Assembly (NCBI GenBank): GCA_014529385.2 | Contig: CM043958.1 | Span: forward strand, 81,899,525-81,959,524 | DNA from: Adiantum capillus-veneris | Taxonomy: Eukaryota; Streptophyta; Polypodiopsida; Polypodiales; Pteridaceae | Reading direction: 5' to 3' | DNA: 60,000 nt | Part shown: positions 42,860-52,769 of the stretch, piece by piece | Layout of the letters: each line of letters opens with the position of its first letter | Numbering within the stretch: position 1 is the first letter of the stretch | Translations under genes and position numbers: made by a program | The notes under the pieces: model-generated | What the model was told of the DNA's origin: nothing | Database searches by the model: none | What the model saw: only the letters and a program-made list of their open reading frames with translations

Positions 42860-43470
42860 TGTTAACCCTCACGGCTCACGGACACCCTATCACCTACGAT
42901 GGATGTTCTAACCTATGGCGGACATTGTATTATTTATTTGGTAGAGTCAGGTACCGGGCTTGTCGGTCCAATAGGAAAAGGGTAAGAGTGATCGCCGATG
43001 AGAGGCGCACTCTAACTGGAACATTCAAGGGATTAGTTGGCTAAGCATGGGCACCCAAGTGTGAATGGGGAAAGATCATATAAAAGTCAACTAAACCTAA
43101 AATTCACTCATTCTCTCATTTGTGCAATTGAAGAGTGCTCTTGCTCCATCTCCTTCTTCTTCTTCTTCTTCATCTCTTTGTGTGTGTGAGAGAGAGAGAG
43201 AGAGTGAGAGAGGGAGAGAGAGGGAGTGTGTGGGCAATCGAGCATTACGAAGGCACGACGGCGGTGAAGCGGTTGAGCGCGGTGTAGCGGCGTCTCCTTC
43301 TTCTTCGCGGCGAGGAATCCTCCACGAAGCAAGCGTAGAGCAGTGAGTGACACACCATCGCCTTCTTTGAGCTTACTAGTTTAGGCTTGTTGTGTGCTTG
43401 GAGCCATTTGTGGCTCGCACACGGTGTATCGGCAAGTTCCTTGCATTAACACGTGCGACATACGCGCACA
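42860..43470 (+). repeat. 3' LTR, gag-protease element
   Basis: Same start and end as 34654-35253, 611 bp. Differences are a handful of substitutions and length changes in simple-repeat parts. Confidence 0.96.
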
Positions 43471-43475
43471 ATAAG
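43471..43475. repeat. target-site duplication ATAAG (right)
   Basis: Matches 34649-34653. Confidence 0.94.
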
Positions 43476-43901
43476 TGTTCAAAAGCTAACTCCAAGCTTC
43501 AGGAGAGGACCAAAGCTTGTCACATATCCAAAAAAGTAGGAGATTAGTTCAAAAGTCTTAGGTACTTAAAATATACAATTTGTTTGCGTTTGGCCCTTGT
43601 CTCTAGAAATGGCCTTGATATGGAGGAGCCTTTTTTTTTTGGTACGGGATGTTCATTGAAAGATTTATAAATGTACTCCATGATTTTACTCGTTGTTTAC
43701 GGATCAAAGATAACCCTCATTTGAGTAATCTGTTTTGAAGTGGTCTTTTTATGAAAACAAGACATTGAATTTATACAAGAAATTTTAAAGAATGAAGTAT
43801 AAGAAGGATATTTGCATAAAACTTTTCTGCATTTAAGTCATTTCTATGCAATATGGTCAAAACGAGGAATCGTTCCAATTATTCTTTACATCAGGACAAA
43901 A
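43476..43901. other. host or third-element sequence, right of nested insertion
   Basis: Continuation of the sequence broken at 34653. No gene is recognised. Confidence 0.45.
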
Positions 43902-44443
43902 TGTTGGAATTAGGATTGAAGGCTAAAAGCACGCTTTGGTGGTACAAAAAGGACTGTCCTTGACAGCACCTTTGACAAATCTTTGAGCTACAATTTCTAC
44001 ATGTCACATGAAAAACTACCTATCATACTATATATCAGTGGATAGATCTTCAAAAGGAGAAATCTAAAAACACAAGGTCCAAAACGTTTTGACCTAAACT
44101 ATAAAATTTTTACCAGTCCCCACTTTTTCATTGGTAGAAGTAAAATAGGTCCTTTTTTTGTACCACCAAACCACGCTTTCACCTTGAAGGGATGCACACA
44201 AAACTTGGAGAAAGAGAAGCTCAAGGCACACAACATAGAGTATATTGCTTAGCGCCCAAACAAAGTGATGCACATATATAATATGCAGCGGGTAAAACCC
44301 CTCATAGTGAGGGAAAGGTTAAGATAGAACTAGAGTGATGGACGCATATACAATGCACATGGGAAAAACCTTCTAGTGAGGGAAAAGTTTCCCCAGAGGT
44401 CCTAAGTATGTTCACACACATCACAACCACATATATGGTAGCA
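43902..44443 (-). repeat. copia LTR carrying a MITE
   Basis: On the reverse strand the copia RNase H stop (44469) is followed by a purine tract CCAAGGGGGA and then TGCTACCATATATG, the probable LTR start at 44443. The end is TTCCAACA at 43902. Within it are two ~70-bp direct repeats (44266 and 44336, GTGATG(C/G)AC...TAGTGAGGGAAA) and the MITE at 43921-44183. Boundaries are approximate. Confidence 0.55.
43921..44183. mobile_element. MITE, 263 bp
   Basis: Terminal inverted repeats of about 35 bp: GGCTAAAAGCACGC, TTTGGTGGTACAAAAA, GGAC at the left; reverse complement of the right end GGTGAAAGCGTGG, TTTGGTGGTACAAAAA, AAGGAC. Flanked by TTGAA at 43916-43920 and 44184-44188. If the GG ends are counted as part of the duplication, the target site becomes 7-8 bp (hAT-like). 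Non-coding interior. Confidence 0.85.
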
Positions 44444-44468
44444 AATCCCCCTTGGGAGTGAATGAGAG

Positions 44469-46206
44469 CTAGCACGTAATGTATAGAAAACTCCGACCAT
44501 GATCAATCCACAAAGGGAAGCAAGCCCAAAGATCTACAAAAATCTTCAAACTTCTCACGCGAGGAAATGCCTTTGTGAAGAGATCTGCAAGGTTTTCTAG
44601 TGTCGGCACATAAGCCAAGTCGATCTCTCTAGCTGAGAATCTTTCTTTGACATAGTGATAATGCACCTCAATGTGCTTTGTGCAAGCATGAAAAATTCGG
44701 TTCCTTAGAGCATCCAATCGCTTTGAATGTCAAGGTAGATGATGTTGGCAATGTCTTGTCCAAGACCCAAATCATCCATAAGCTATCTGAGCCATACACA
44801 CTCAACCATAGCTTTGAAGACTGCTCTATAGTCACCCTCATGACTACCAAGTGTCCACAATAGGTTGCTTCTCACTCAACCACAATATACATGAATTGCC
44901 AAGCATGAAATAGAAACCACATGTGGACACTCTTGTGTCATAAAAACCAGCCACAATTTGAGTCTGAAAAGCCTACAAATCTAGTAGCAAGGATCCCCTT
45001 TTGGGATAAAACAACCCAAGATGTAAAAGATCAATCAAGTAGTGAAAGCTTTGACAACCTGCCACATTGGGCTATGCATAAATTGATTGACCCGTGAGAT
45101 TGCAAACTAAATATTTGGCCTAGTCTTGCATATATAAATAAGGCATCCACCAACTCTGATAAAGAGTGACATTTGCAATATCTTCAACATCACGAAGACT
45201 CAATTTCCAACCTTTTTCCATTGGAATAGTCCAAACTTACAAAGTAATTTCTCTATGTATCTTGCTTGACACAAAGTAATAACTCCATCACACTACTTAA
45301 ATTGTATGCCCACATAATGATGCAAAGGCCCCAAGGCTTTCATCTTGAAAGTAGCATTTAATTCACCCTCAAATTCAATAATGTGTGTCTTATTTGGACT
45401 AGTAATCAACAAATCATCTACGTAGAAAACAACGATGAGGAATACATCACCCTTACGTTTGATATACAAAGTGCTTTTAGTTGGACTGTTACAAAAGCCT
45501 TGTTCAACCAAATGAGTGTCACCTTTCTCATACCAAGAACGAGGAGACTGATTCAATCCATATAGAGCTTTCTTGCATTGTCACACTTTCTTTTTTTGTC
45601 CTTTCTTGATAGAACCACGAGAATGTGTTACATATACTTCCTAATGATATCACCATTCAAGAAAGCAGTAATAATGTTTGATTGATGTACATTCCATCCA
45701 AAATAGGTTGCCAATTGCATAGAAAATGAACAATAGTCATACAATTAGTGGGATAAAAAATCTCTTCATAGTTATTGCTTTTTTGTTGTGCATAACCTTT
45801 TGCAACAAGTCTCACCTTGTAGCGAACAATCTAACCATCAAGATTAAATTTTAACTAGTAAACTCACTTTGTATTGATGGCCTTTTCCCCCCAGAGGAAA
45901 TCTCATAAAGTCCACATTTCATATTCTATAAGTGCATCATATTTTGTTTGCGTTACACCAAAAGAAAGAGGTTCCTCCTCCTCACATAAACTAGAAATAG
46001 CCAAAGGATATCAATCTGCTGATGCATAGAACCTGAATGACTATTGCCAAACATAGGTGCATCCAATTTATTGCCATGAAAAGTATCTCCGAATCATTTA
46101 GGCATACCCTTAGCCTCTTCAGTTTCAATCCTTTCCACATCAAGTACATCATGTACATCTGCAGATCAGTAACAAATTGATCCATGATATTTTTGGAAAC
46201 TCCCAT
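44469..46206 (-). pseudogene. Ty1/copia RT and RNase H relic
   Basis: The reverse strand, right to left: a decayed linker, RT from about 45880 (EVYVTHSRGSIKKGQ, then ALYGLNQSPRSWYEK), active site VFYVDDLLIT at about 45400, and GPLHHYVGIQFK. RNase H C-terminus IFHACTKHIEVHYHYVKE and LADLFTKAFPR ends at 44469. The YVDD site is intact, but frames are broken between blocks and the 5' half of the element (gag, protease, integrase) is absent. Different lineage from copia A and B, judged by its RNase H and LTR. Confidence 0.88.
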
Positions 46207-46247
46207 AGATTATGCTTTTTTTGTAGATATGCCCAACATGGGCATGG

Positions 46248-46455
46248 TCAGGAAGCTCTGGGCTGTTTTTAAAGGATGTAAAGTAAGGTCATCTCTCTAG
46301 ATGCAATCTATGCTTGCATTTTGAAGGCACGTGACACTACGCAAGACATATATGGCCAAAAGAATTCACCATGATATTGTTAGTCAAAGGCCGTTGAAGA
46401 AAAGGTCATGCCTAGCAATGCCTTGGTCAACATGTATACCAAATGTGGTGTACTT
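46248..46455 (+). pseudogene. PPR repeat relic, left part
   Basis: Encodes remnants like AFKGC..., YACILKA(C/R), HHDIVSQ and ALVNMYTKCGV with frame changes. These are P/L/S-type pentatricopeptide repeat modules. It closely resembles the units at 47817-49290, from which it is separated by unrelated sequence and a solo LTR. Confidence 0.68.
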
Positions 46456-46722
46456 TTGCTAATGCTAGCCCTATTTGCAGCCCCTTGGACAGATTTGCAG
46501 CCATTGAGCCTCTCTCTTAGTCATTCCCTCGCTGCATCAAGTGCTCACATCACTATCCATCAACTGATCCATCATTAGTTGAGTTTTCAGACCTGTTTCC
46601 TAAAACAGATATGCATTTTTCTAGCCAGCTTTTAGCCCTACAATCCTCTCACACCGGAAGCACAAATCAGCCCCATATCTACCCCTTGGTGGTCATCAAC
46701 AACTCTTCATCAAGACGGAACC
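46456..46722. other. unassigned sequence
   Basis: No repeat or gene recognised between the PPR relic and the solo LTR. It may be part of the original PPR gene's non-repeat N-terminus. Confidence 0.35.
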
Positions 46723-46727
46723 AAAGG

Positions 46728-46811
46728 TGTTAGGAAATATGACGCAGCTAAATAGATAATTGAGTGCTTAATTAATAGAGAGAGATAATTTTCACACATG
46801 AGAGATTATAG

Positions 46812-46875
<64 letters not shown>

Positions 46876-47597
46876 ACATGATTTACGTGGTTCACCCAAT
46901 GTGGGCTATGGAAGAGCCTTTCATACCAAAGGTTCCTAAACAACTAAGAACATAAATTTTACACCCATCTAGAAAAAAGCTTTGCACGATTTTTGAAGGT
47001 TTTTTAAGTAGGAGGTTAAGTCTTTGTTTCTTGTTTCAAGCTCAATAGATCACAAGCTCATGACTTTCAACATTCTCTTTAAAGAAGAGGCTAGAAGTTA
47101 CAAAGGGATTATACTTTTAATAGAGCTCCCACCTAGGTTCACTCTCACCACCTCACACCCACCTTGTGCATCAACTTCACACTCCAAAATGTGTGTAGAA
47201 ATGGCCTCCTTTTATAGGCCAAAAGGGTTGCCCTCTCTCATGAGAGGCAGCCGTGTGTTGCCGCCCTTGTGTAGACAAGTCCAAATTGGACACTCCAATA
47301 CATCCATGTGTGGCCACCTTTGAGAAGACAAGTCTGGCTTTGAAATCGGCCAACCGCCATTGACTTCCAACCAGTGGCCACTAGCCATTGACTACCGGCC
47401 ACCGAACAACCGACCAATTGTTTTCTGACCACTTTTCGGTCACTGTCCGGCCATAATATTCTGGCGCCATGAAAATTTGGTTTTCAACGAGTGATTTTTC
47501 TTCACGCACGATGGCTTCTCCTCATAACGTGGGCCTTACAAATGTGCATTTTTAATACAAAAAATTACAAGTGGTAAATCAAGCTCCATACTTAACA
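46728..47597 (-). repeat. solo LTR, 870 bp, TSD AAAGG
   Basis: TGTTAGGAAAT to CTTAACA with inverted TGTTA/TAACA ends, flanked by AAAGG at 46723-46727 and 47598-47602. The reverse strand has a TATA box TATAAAAGG (47208-47216) and the plant LTR-like stretch near GATTTACGTGGTTCACCC, so transcription would run leftward. It contains a (GA)n tract at 46813-46874. No internal region is present, as expected after recombination between two LTRs. Confidence 0.88.
46813..46874. repeat. (GA)31 microsatellite inside solo LTR
   Basis: Perfect GA run of about 62 bp. Confidence 0.95.
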
Positions 47598-47816
47598 AAA
47601 GGTGCATCAAATCAACCTCAGAGGTGCTTCATCTTAAATAGTTACTGCGGTGACATTCCCATTTGAGTCAGCAGAGTCTCCACTTAAGGTATTGCATGTG
47701 TGCACATTCCATTTTTGCAATCAAAAGAAAATAGCACATCGACAACGGTGTGGGGGCCCCTTGAGAGGGTGGGTTGGGACCCCATCGGGTGTCATTCTCC
47801 TTTTCTGCCACTGCAC

Positions 47817-49290
47817 ATGACAGTGCTTGAGGAGTTGCCTATCTTATATGCCCTCTCTTGGGAGTGTTTTGATTGCGGGATATGCTCAACAAGGGCAATA
47901 CCGGAAAGCTTTGTCTATTTTTAGAGGATCCAAAGTGAGGCCATCTCTCCAGATGCAATTCCCTACGCTTGCATTTTGAAGTCATGTGGCAATACGCAAG
48001 ACACTGATATCAACAAAAGAAATCATGATTATATTGTTAGTCAGGGGCTGTTGAAAGAATAGGTCATGCTTGGAAAAGCATAGAAAGTGCTTCAGGAGCT
48101 ACTTGTCGAGGATGTTGTCTCTTGGACTTCATTGATTGTAGGATATGCCAAATAGTGGCAACTCGACTGTTTTAGCGAATGCAAAGCGAGGGCATCTCTC
48201 CAACTGCACTCACTTATGCTTGCATCTTGAAGTCGTGTGACACCACTCAAGATGCTAATACGGGAAAATGAATTCACGATGGCATTGTTAGTTAGGGGCT
48301 GTTGAAAAAAATCTTAGATAAAATCACCTACACTTTCCTCCTGAAGGTATGCGGCACGATGCAAACATCAATATGGGCAAAAGGATTTGGGATGATTAGT
48401 TAGTCAGGGGCTCTTGAAAGAAGACGCCGTGCTTGGTAATGCCTTGGTCGACGTGTATACCAAATGTGGTGTACTTCAGAATGCACAAAAAGTGCTTTAT
48501 GAGTCGCTTGTCCTGTATGCACTCTCTTGGGAGTGTTTTGATTGCAAGACATGCTCAACAGGGACAATGCTAGGAAGCTCTAAGCTGTGTTTAGAGGATG
48601 AAAAGTAAGACAAATTGTTCTAGATGCAATTATCTACGCTTGCATTTTGAAGGCATGTGGAAATATGCAAGACATTGCTACGAGAAAAAAAAAATCACGA
48701 TGATATTGTTAGTCAAGGGCTATTGAAAGAAAAGGTCGTGCCTGGCAAAGTAGAGAAAGTGCTTCAGGAGCTACTTGTCGAGGATATTGTCTCTTGGATT
48801 CATTGATTGCAGAATATGCGAAACAATGGCAAGGGCAAGAAGCTCTACTCTCGGTTGTTTTTAGAGGATGCAAAGTGAGCGCCTCCCTCCAGCTACAGTC
48901 ACTTATGCTTGCATCTTGAAGTCGTGTGACACTACTCAAGATGTTAATACGGGCAAAAGAATTCATAACGACATTGTTAGTCAAGGGCTACTGAAAGATA
49001 TTTTAGATGAAATCATCTATGCTTTCCACCTGAAGGTATGTGGCACTATGCAAGACACCGATATGGGAAAAGAATTTAGGATCATATTTTTAGTCAGGGG
49101 ATGTTGAAAGAAAATATCATGCTTGGCAATGCCCTGGATCAACATGTATGCCAAATGTTGTCTACTCAAAAAGCACAAAAAGTGCTCGAGGAGCTGCCTG
49201 TCCAGGATGCCTTCTCTTGGAGATTTTTGGTTACCGGATATGGCCAATACGGGTATGGCCAAGAAGCCTTGGGATGTTATCAGAAACCAG
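47817..49290 (+). pseudogene. PPR repeat array, decayed
   Basis: PPR proteins bind organellar RNA through ~35-residue helical repeats. Here the same module recurs about six times in shifting frames: VLEELP(V/I)...DAFSW, (A/G)YGQ.GQ(E)AL, TYACILKSCDTTQDVNTGKR, IHNDIVSQGLL, and MLGNALVDVYTKCGVLQNA. The clearest pieces are 48414-48530, 48868-49000 and 49101-49290. Frequent stops and one-base changes rule out a functional protein. No E or DYW domain is seen. The array ends where reverse-strand LINE sequence begins (49280). Confidence 0.82.
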
Positions 49291-49867
49291 AACCATCATC
49301 TGTGAAGATATCAATGGCTGGGGGAGCGGGACAGAGATGTCCATTTTGACTAGACCTGTGGGTGCCATGACGGATTGAACTCTTGCCTCGGTCTCCCTCC
49401 CAAGACTTTGCCAAGTTAAGAGGCTTCATTTTGAGGTACTGATGGTAGTGAAGGGGGAGGTTAGGCAGCTCCACCCAAATAGGATAATGTTTCTGAGCGG
49501 ATACATTAGAGTTGAAATGCTTGTTCCACCGAGAGAGTAGCAAAAGAGAGCTTCTTACCCATGCTGATGATGTCAAATGCCATATCTGCTGTCTAAAATA
49601 CGAATAGATAGTGATTCTTGGGGAGGGCTTGGATGGTTTCAAGGACTGCACCTCGAACTCCCCATTGATATTTAATCCATCCCTTGGGTGTTTCAACAAG
49701 GGGTCTCGTGCTTCTACATCATTTTCAAGTTTGGCAATCTTTGAAGCGAGAAGAGTAATAGAGGGATTACCTCCTTTGTAGTTGCTCGAGTTATTTGGAG
49801 GAGTTCTTTGGCCTTCTCGGTGGAAAACCGGGGGAATCCAAACACACTGCCCCAGGGACTTCCTCAA
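49280..49867 (-). pseudogene. LINE ORF1 fragment (DUF4283-like)
   Basis: A 195-codon reverse-strand frame. Residues ~95-150 read SLLLLSRWNKHFN and YPIWVELPNLPLHYHQYL, the conserved P-(I/V)-W-V-x-L-P-N-L-P-L block of plant L1-type ORF1 proteins, which bind element RNA. After about residue 155 the sequence leaves the family pattern, suggesting a frameshift. No zinc knuckle, endonuclease or RT follows, so the LINE is truncated. Confidence 0.72.
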
Positions 49868-50206
49868 CAGGGCCAGAATGCGAGCTTGGTGCTCCGCAGT
49901 TAGTCATCTACCCATCATGTCGAGGAAATGTTGCTTGATGGTGCAAGAAATCTTGGTGCATGTGTTCAGCTTGCTTTGTAGGGAAGGCTTCCAGCAGGAA
50001 TGGGGGGTTGGAGGGGGGAGGAGTGGGGAGACCAAGCCTCATAGGGGAAGCATTGTCTCTTAGAAATTAGAATAGATCTCTGGGAGCTGAGAATGGAGGT
50101 ATCCCACGTGTTAGGTTGCTTGGTGGGAACATGATGAGAAGAGAGGGGTCCGAGAAACCCGAGGAAGGACATGACCTTCCCCAGGTAAGCAAAAAGGTGA
50201 AACCCC
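49868..50206. other. unassigned sequence
   Basis: No gene recognised; may contain more decayed LINE ORF1 upstream sequence. A G-rich run lies at 49999-50029. Confidence 0.4.
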
Positions 50207-50614
50207 AGGGTAAAGGGGCCAATAGTGGGCCACCTAAGGAATTGAGTTGGGATCTTTTACCTCATAGCTCAATTTTCAACACTCAATATCTCATTCGAAG
50301 CTCCTTCTCAAGGGCTTTAAAAAATAATCCGTTTTACGTGCATCAAAATATGTGAATAAAATCTATGGTAGCATTTATGGAATCATGTGTAACAAAAATG
50401 GGGGTGAAAAGGAAGATGTACCTGGGCCAATAGTGGGCCAAAGCTTCCAGCAAGGCTTGAATCCACTTCCCATCCAATGAAAATGTTGCAAATTAAAACA
50501 ATTAGCCGTTTTACCTCAAATTTCTTTGTGCTTCTTTAGGTGAAAAGTGTATTATTATTGGGCTATCATCAGTGTCCCTTTCGGGGGGTGGCTCACTATT
50601 GGCCCTTTTACCCT
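50207..50614. mobile_element. MITE-like inverted-repeat element, 408 bp
   Basis: The left end AGGGTAAAGGGGCCAATAGT (continuing GGGCCACC) and the reverse complement of the right end AGGGTAAAAGGGCCAATAGT (continuing GAGCCACC) match over 28 bp. A third internal copy of GGGCCAATAGTGGGCCA lies at 50428-50444. Non-coding. A target duplication is not obvious. Confidence 0.75.
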
Positions 50615-51796
50615 AATCTATCACGTTTCCATTGCTCCTTGCACTTTGAAATTTCCTTCGATGGGGGTGCTTATTAAGTGAGCCCAAGGCATGAGTAGAT
50701 GTTGATATCCTTCCATGATTTAATGCATTCAACGGGCAATCATTACATTGAAAGCTGTGATCTCTCATCCTTTCATGCTTCTATCAATGACCACAAACTA
50801 GTTTTCCAATCAACAAGTTCGGACCTTAAATAGAGATTGAAATGTTGTTATGGATTTCTAGGCATAGAAAGACTCACAAGAAACATTTGAGGTCCTCTCA
50901 CATGTCAACTATAACTTCTTGTCCAAATTCAAGGTTGTCATCGTCAAGGTTCAACTCTGATAGTTGATCATACTGCAGCCAAATGAGTTGCAAGACATTG
51001 AGCATATAAAGAAAATATCATTCAACATGCAACCTATTCAAGATTAAACCACCAATTAAGCATGTATGGTCCTCTACTCATGTCCCACAATTTTCCCAAC
51101 TGGTGGTGTGCATCAAATCACCTCCCCATGGTGAATAAAACACACTTTTTGCTTGGTGGCATGCTCCACTCTCACCCCCTTTTCCGTTGTGTACAGACAT
51201 ACACAGAACCCCTAGTCACTGAAGGAAATATCTATAAACTCAAATGTGTCACCATGCAATTTGTCCCCTATCTTGTTCCAAAAGATCACCCTATTGGAAT
51301 AGCACCCATCCACTGTTGGGCTTGAGGAGAAGTCTGTAAAAATGAGGTCCACACACAATTTTGATAGTTTCCCTTTGATAGTCCCTTGGTTTCATACAAC
51401 ATTGAAGGCCTCTCTTACCTCCAACCCCGTAGTCTTTTTATCCTTGAGCTCCAGAAAGTCATAACGAGCTCATTGAGAGTCATAGGGAACACATAAATTT
51501 TCTTTGCAAAAAGTCGAGATTTTATAGCTTTAAGCACACATCTGCTGATGGAGACAAATACCTCTCAAAGTGGCATAAGTGTACCTGTGGGTTCTTGTTA
51601 GTATATATACAATGCTTCAACATGTACCTGTGGGTTCTTGTATGTTGCACATTTGTGAGTCCCCCATTATGAGGAGAATCCATTAGTGCAGACATCTTTG
51701 GTGGTATTCTAACTTAAACATTGAAGTGGTCATTGTTGTGATCAAGATGGTAGTGAAGCAAATTCAAGTCACAGCCAATTGGGGGGTTTGGGGATT
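50615..51796. other. unassigned intergenic sequence
   Basis: No gene recognised. A short duplication of TGTACCTGTGGGTTCTTG is at about 51582 and 51623. An 87-codon open frame at 51062-51325 has no family features. Confidence 0.45.
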
Positions 51797-52420
51797 GATG
51801 GTCCCTTAGGTTTGGGAGCAGTACCCCAAGGAAAGTTTTTAGGAGCCAATGGTCCCTTAGGTTGGGGAGCAACATCCTAAGGAAATTTTTTTGGGAATAT
51901 TTTCTCGGATGCTATATCATGTGTATGCTCTATACTAGACCAGTGGATCAAGGGTTGGAATGAGCTGGACACTTCAATTAGATATTCCATGTTGGTAGTT
52001 AGAGTTAGTTCAGACCAAACAGAAGACTTCACATCAGACCAAACTAGACAGAAACCAAACATAAAAATGAAAATTGAAACTGACAATTAGAAATGAATGA
52101 CGAAAGTAAAGCCTGGACAAGACACTAGAATTAGAATTGTATATTCAAATAAAGACAAGTACAAGATTGAGACAAGCTCGGTATGTGTTTGAATTACAAT
52201 CGCATATGGCTTTAGAATACAAGGGGTTTGTGATGACAAGCTGAGGGTAGAATCAACTATATCGTATATACTCCGCTCTTACAAATGAAGTAATGGCCCC
52301 TATTTATAGGCCTTTGACTGGGCTCTAACTGTTTGCACTTTGTATCAAGTACCTCAATATCTAATCTTGGTAATTACCAGCACAGTCACCATAGCTTGAC
52401 AATCATTCCCACCTTCTACA
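51797..52420 (-). repeat. 3' LTR of reverse-strand gypsy
   Basis: The reverse strand starts TGTAGAAGGTGGG at 52420 right after the polypurine tract and has a TATA box CTATAAATAGGGG (52303-52315). The left limit is uncertain. A ~52-bp tandem duplication (ATGGTCCCTTAGGTT(T/G)GGGAGCA, at 51798 and 51850) lies at or near its end. Confidence 0.62.
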
Positions 52421-52438
52421 TTCCTTCTCCCCTTTCTT
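52421..52438 (-). promoter_or_regulatory. polypurine tract, reverse-strand gypsy
   Basis: Reverse strand AAGAAAGGGGAGAAGGAA next to the LTR start. Confidence 0.8.
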
Positions 52439-52769
52439 AAATTTTGGTATAGACCAAAATTTTCCAGTGAGCAGTTAACATGTGTCAGTTTGGTGCACAC
52501 GCTTCTTCTTCGCAGGTTTATGAAATACCTTGAAGAATTCCTGCAAACCGGGTCTAGCATTTTCTTTCTAAATGAAGTGGTACAAAGTGTTTTGCTCCAG
52601 TTGGTCCTTTCTGATTGTTGTCATTTTAGCTTCATAAGGTGTTAGTGCATTCTATGTCTTTGTGTTAGGGTCGTATATAGTTCTTTTCCCTCTGGTCAAG
52701 TAAGCTCTGATCAACTTATGACAATATGAGGCAGTGTAAATCCACCCTTGAGGTAAGGGTTGATTACAC

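Larger units (their letters stand above)
34654..43470 (+). mobile_element. Gag-protease-only LTR element (TR-GAG-like)
   Basis: An 8.8-kb element with two ~600-bp LTRs, an Athila/Tat-type primer-binding site, a strong polypurine tract and a perfect 5-bp target duplication. The 7.6-kb interior encodes Gag (in two frames), two sets of zinc knuckles and a retropepsin. No RT, RNase H or integrase motif is present in any frame. It therefore must have used enzymes from another element, as known for TR-GAG or LARD elements. LTRs differ at roughly a dozen bases plus small indels by my count, which points to a recent insertion. Confidence 0.93.

Noticed and set aside
47817-49290. Functional PPR gene
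   Set aside because: Stops and frame changes occur in every module and no continuous frame exceeds about 80 codons.
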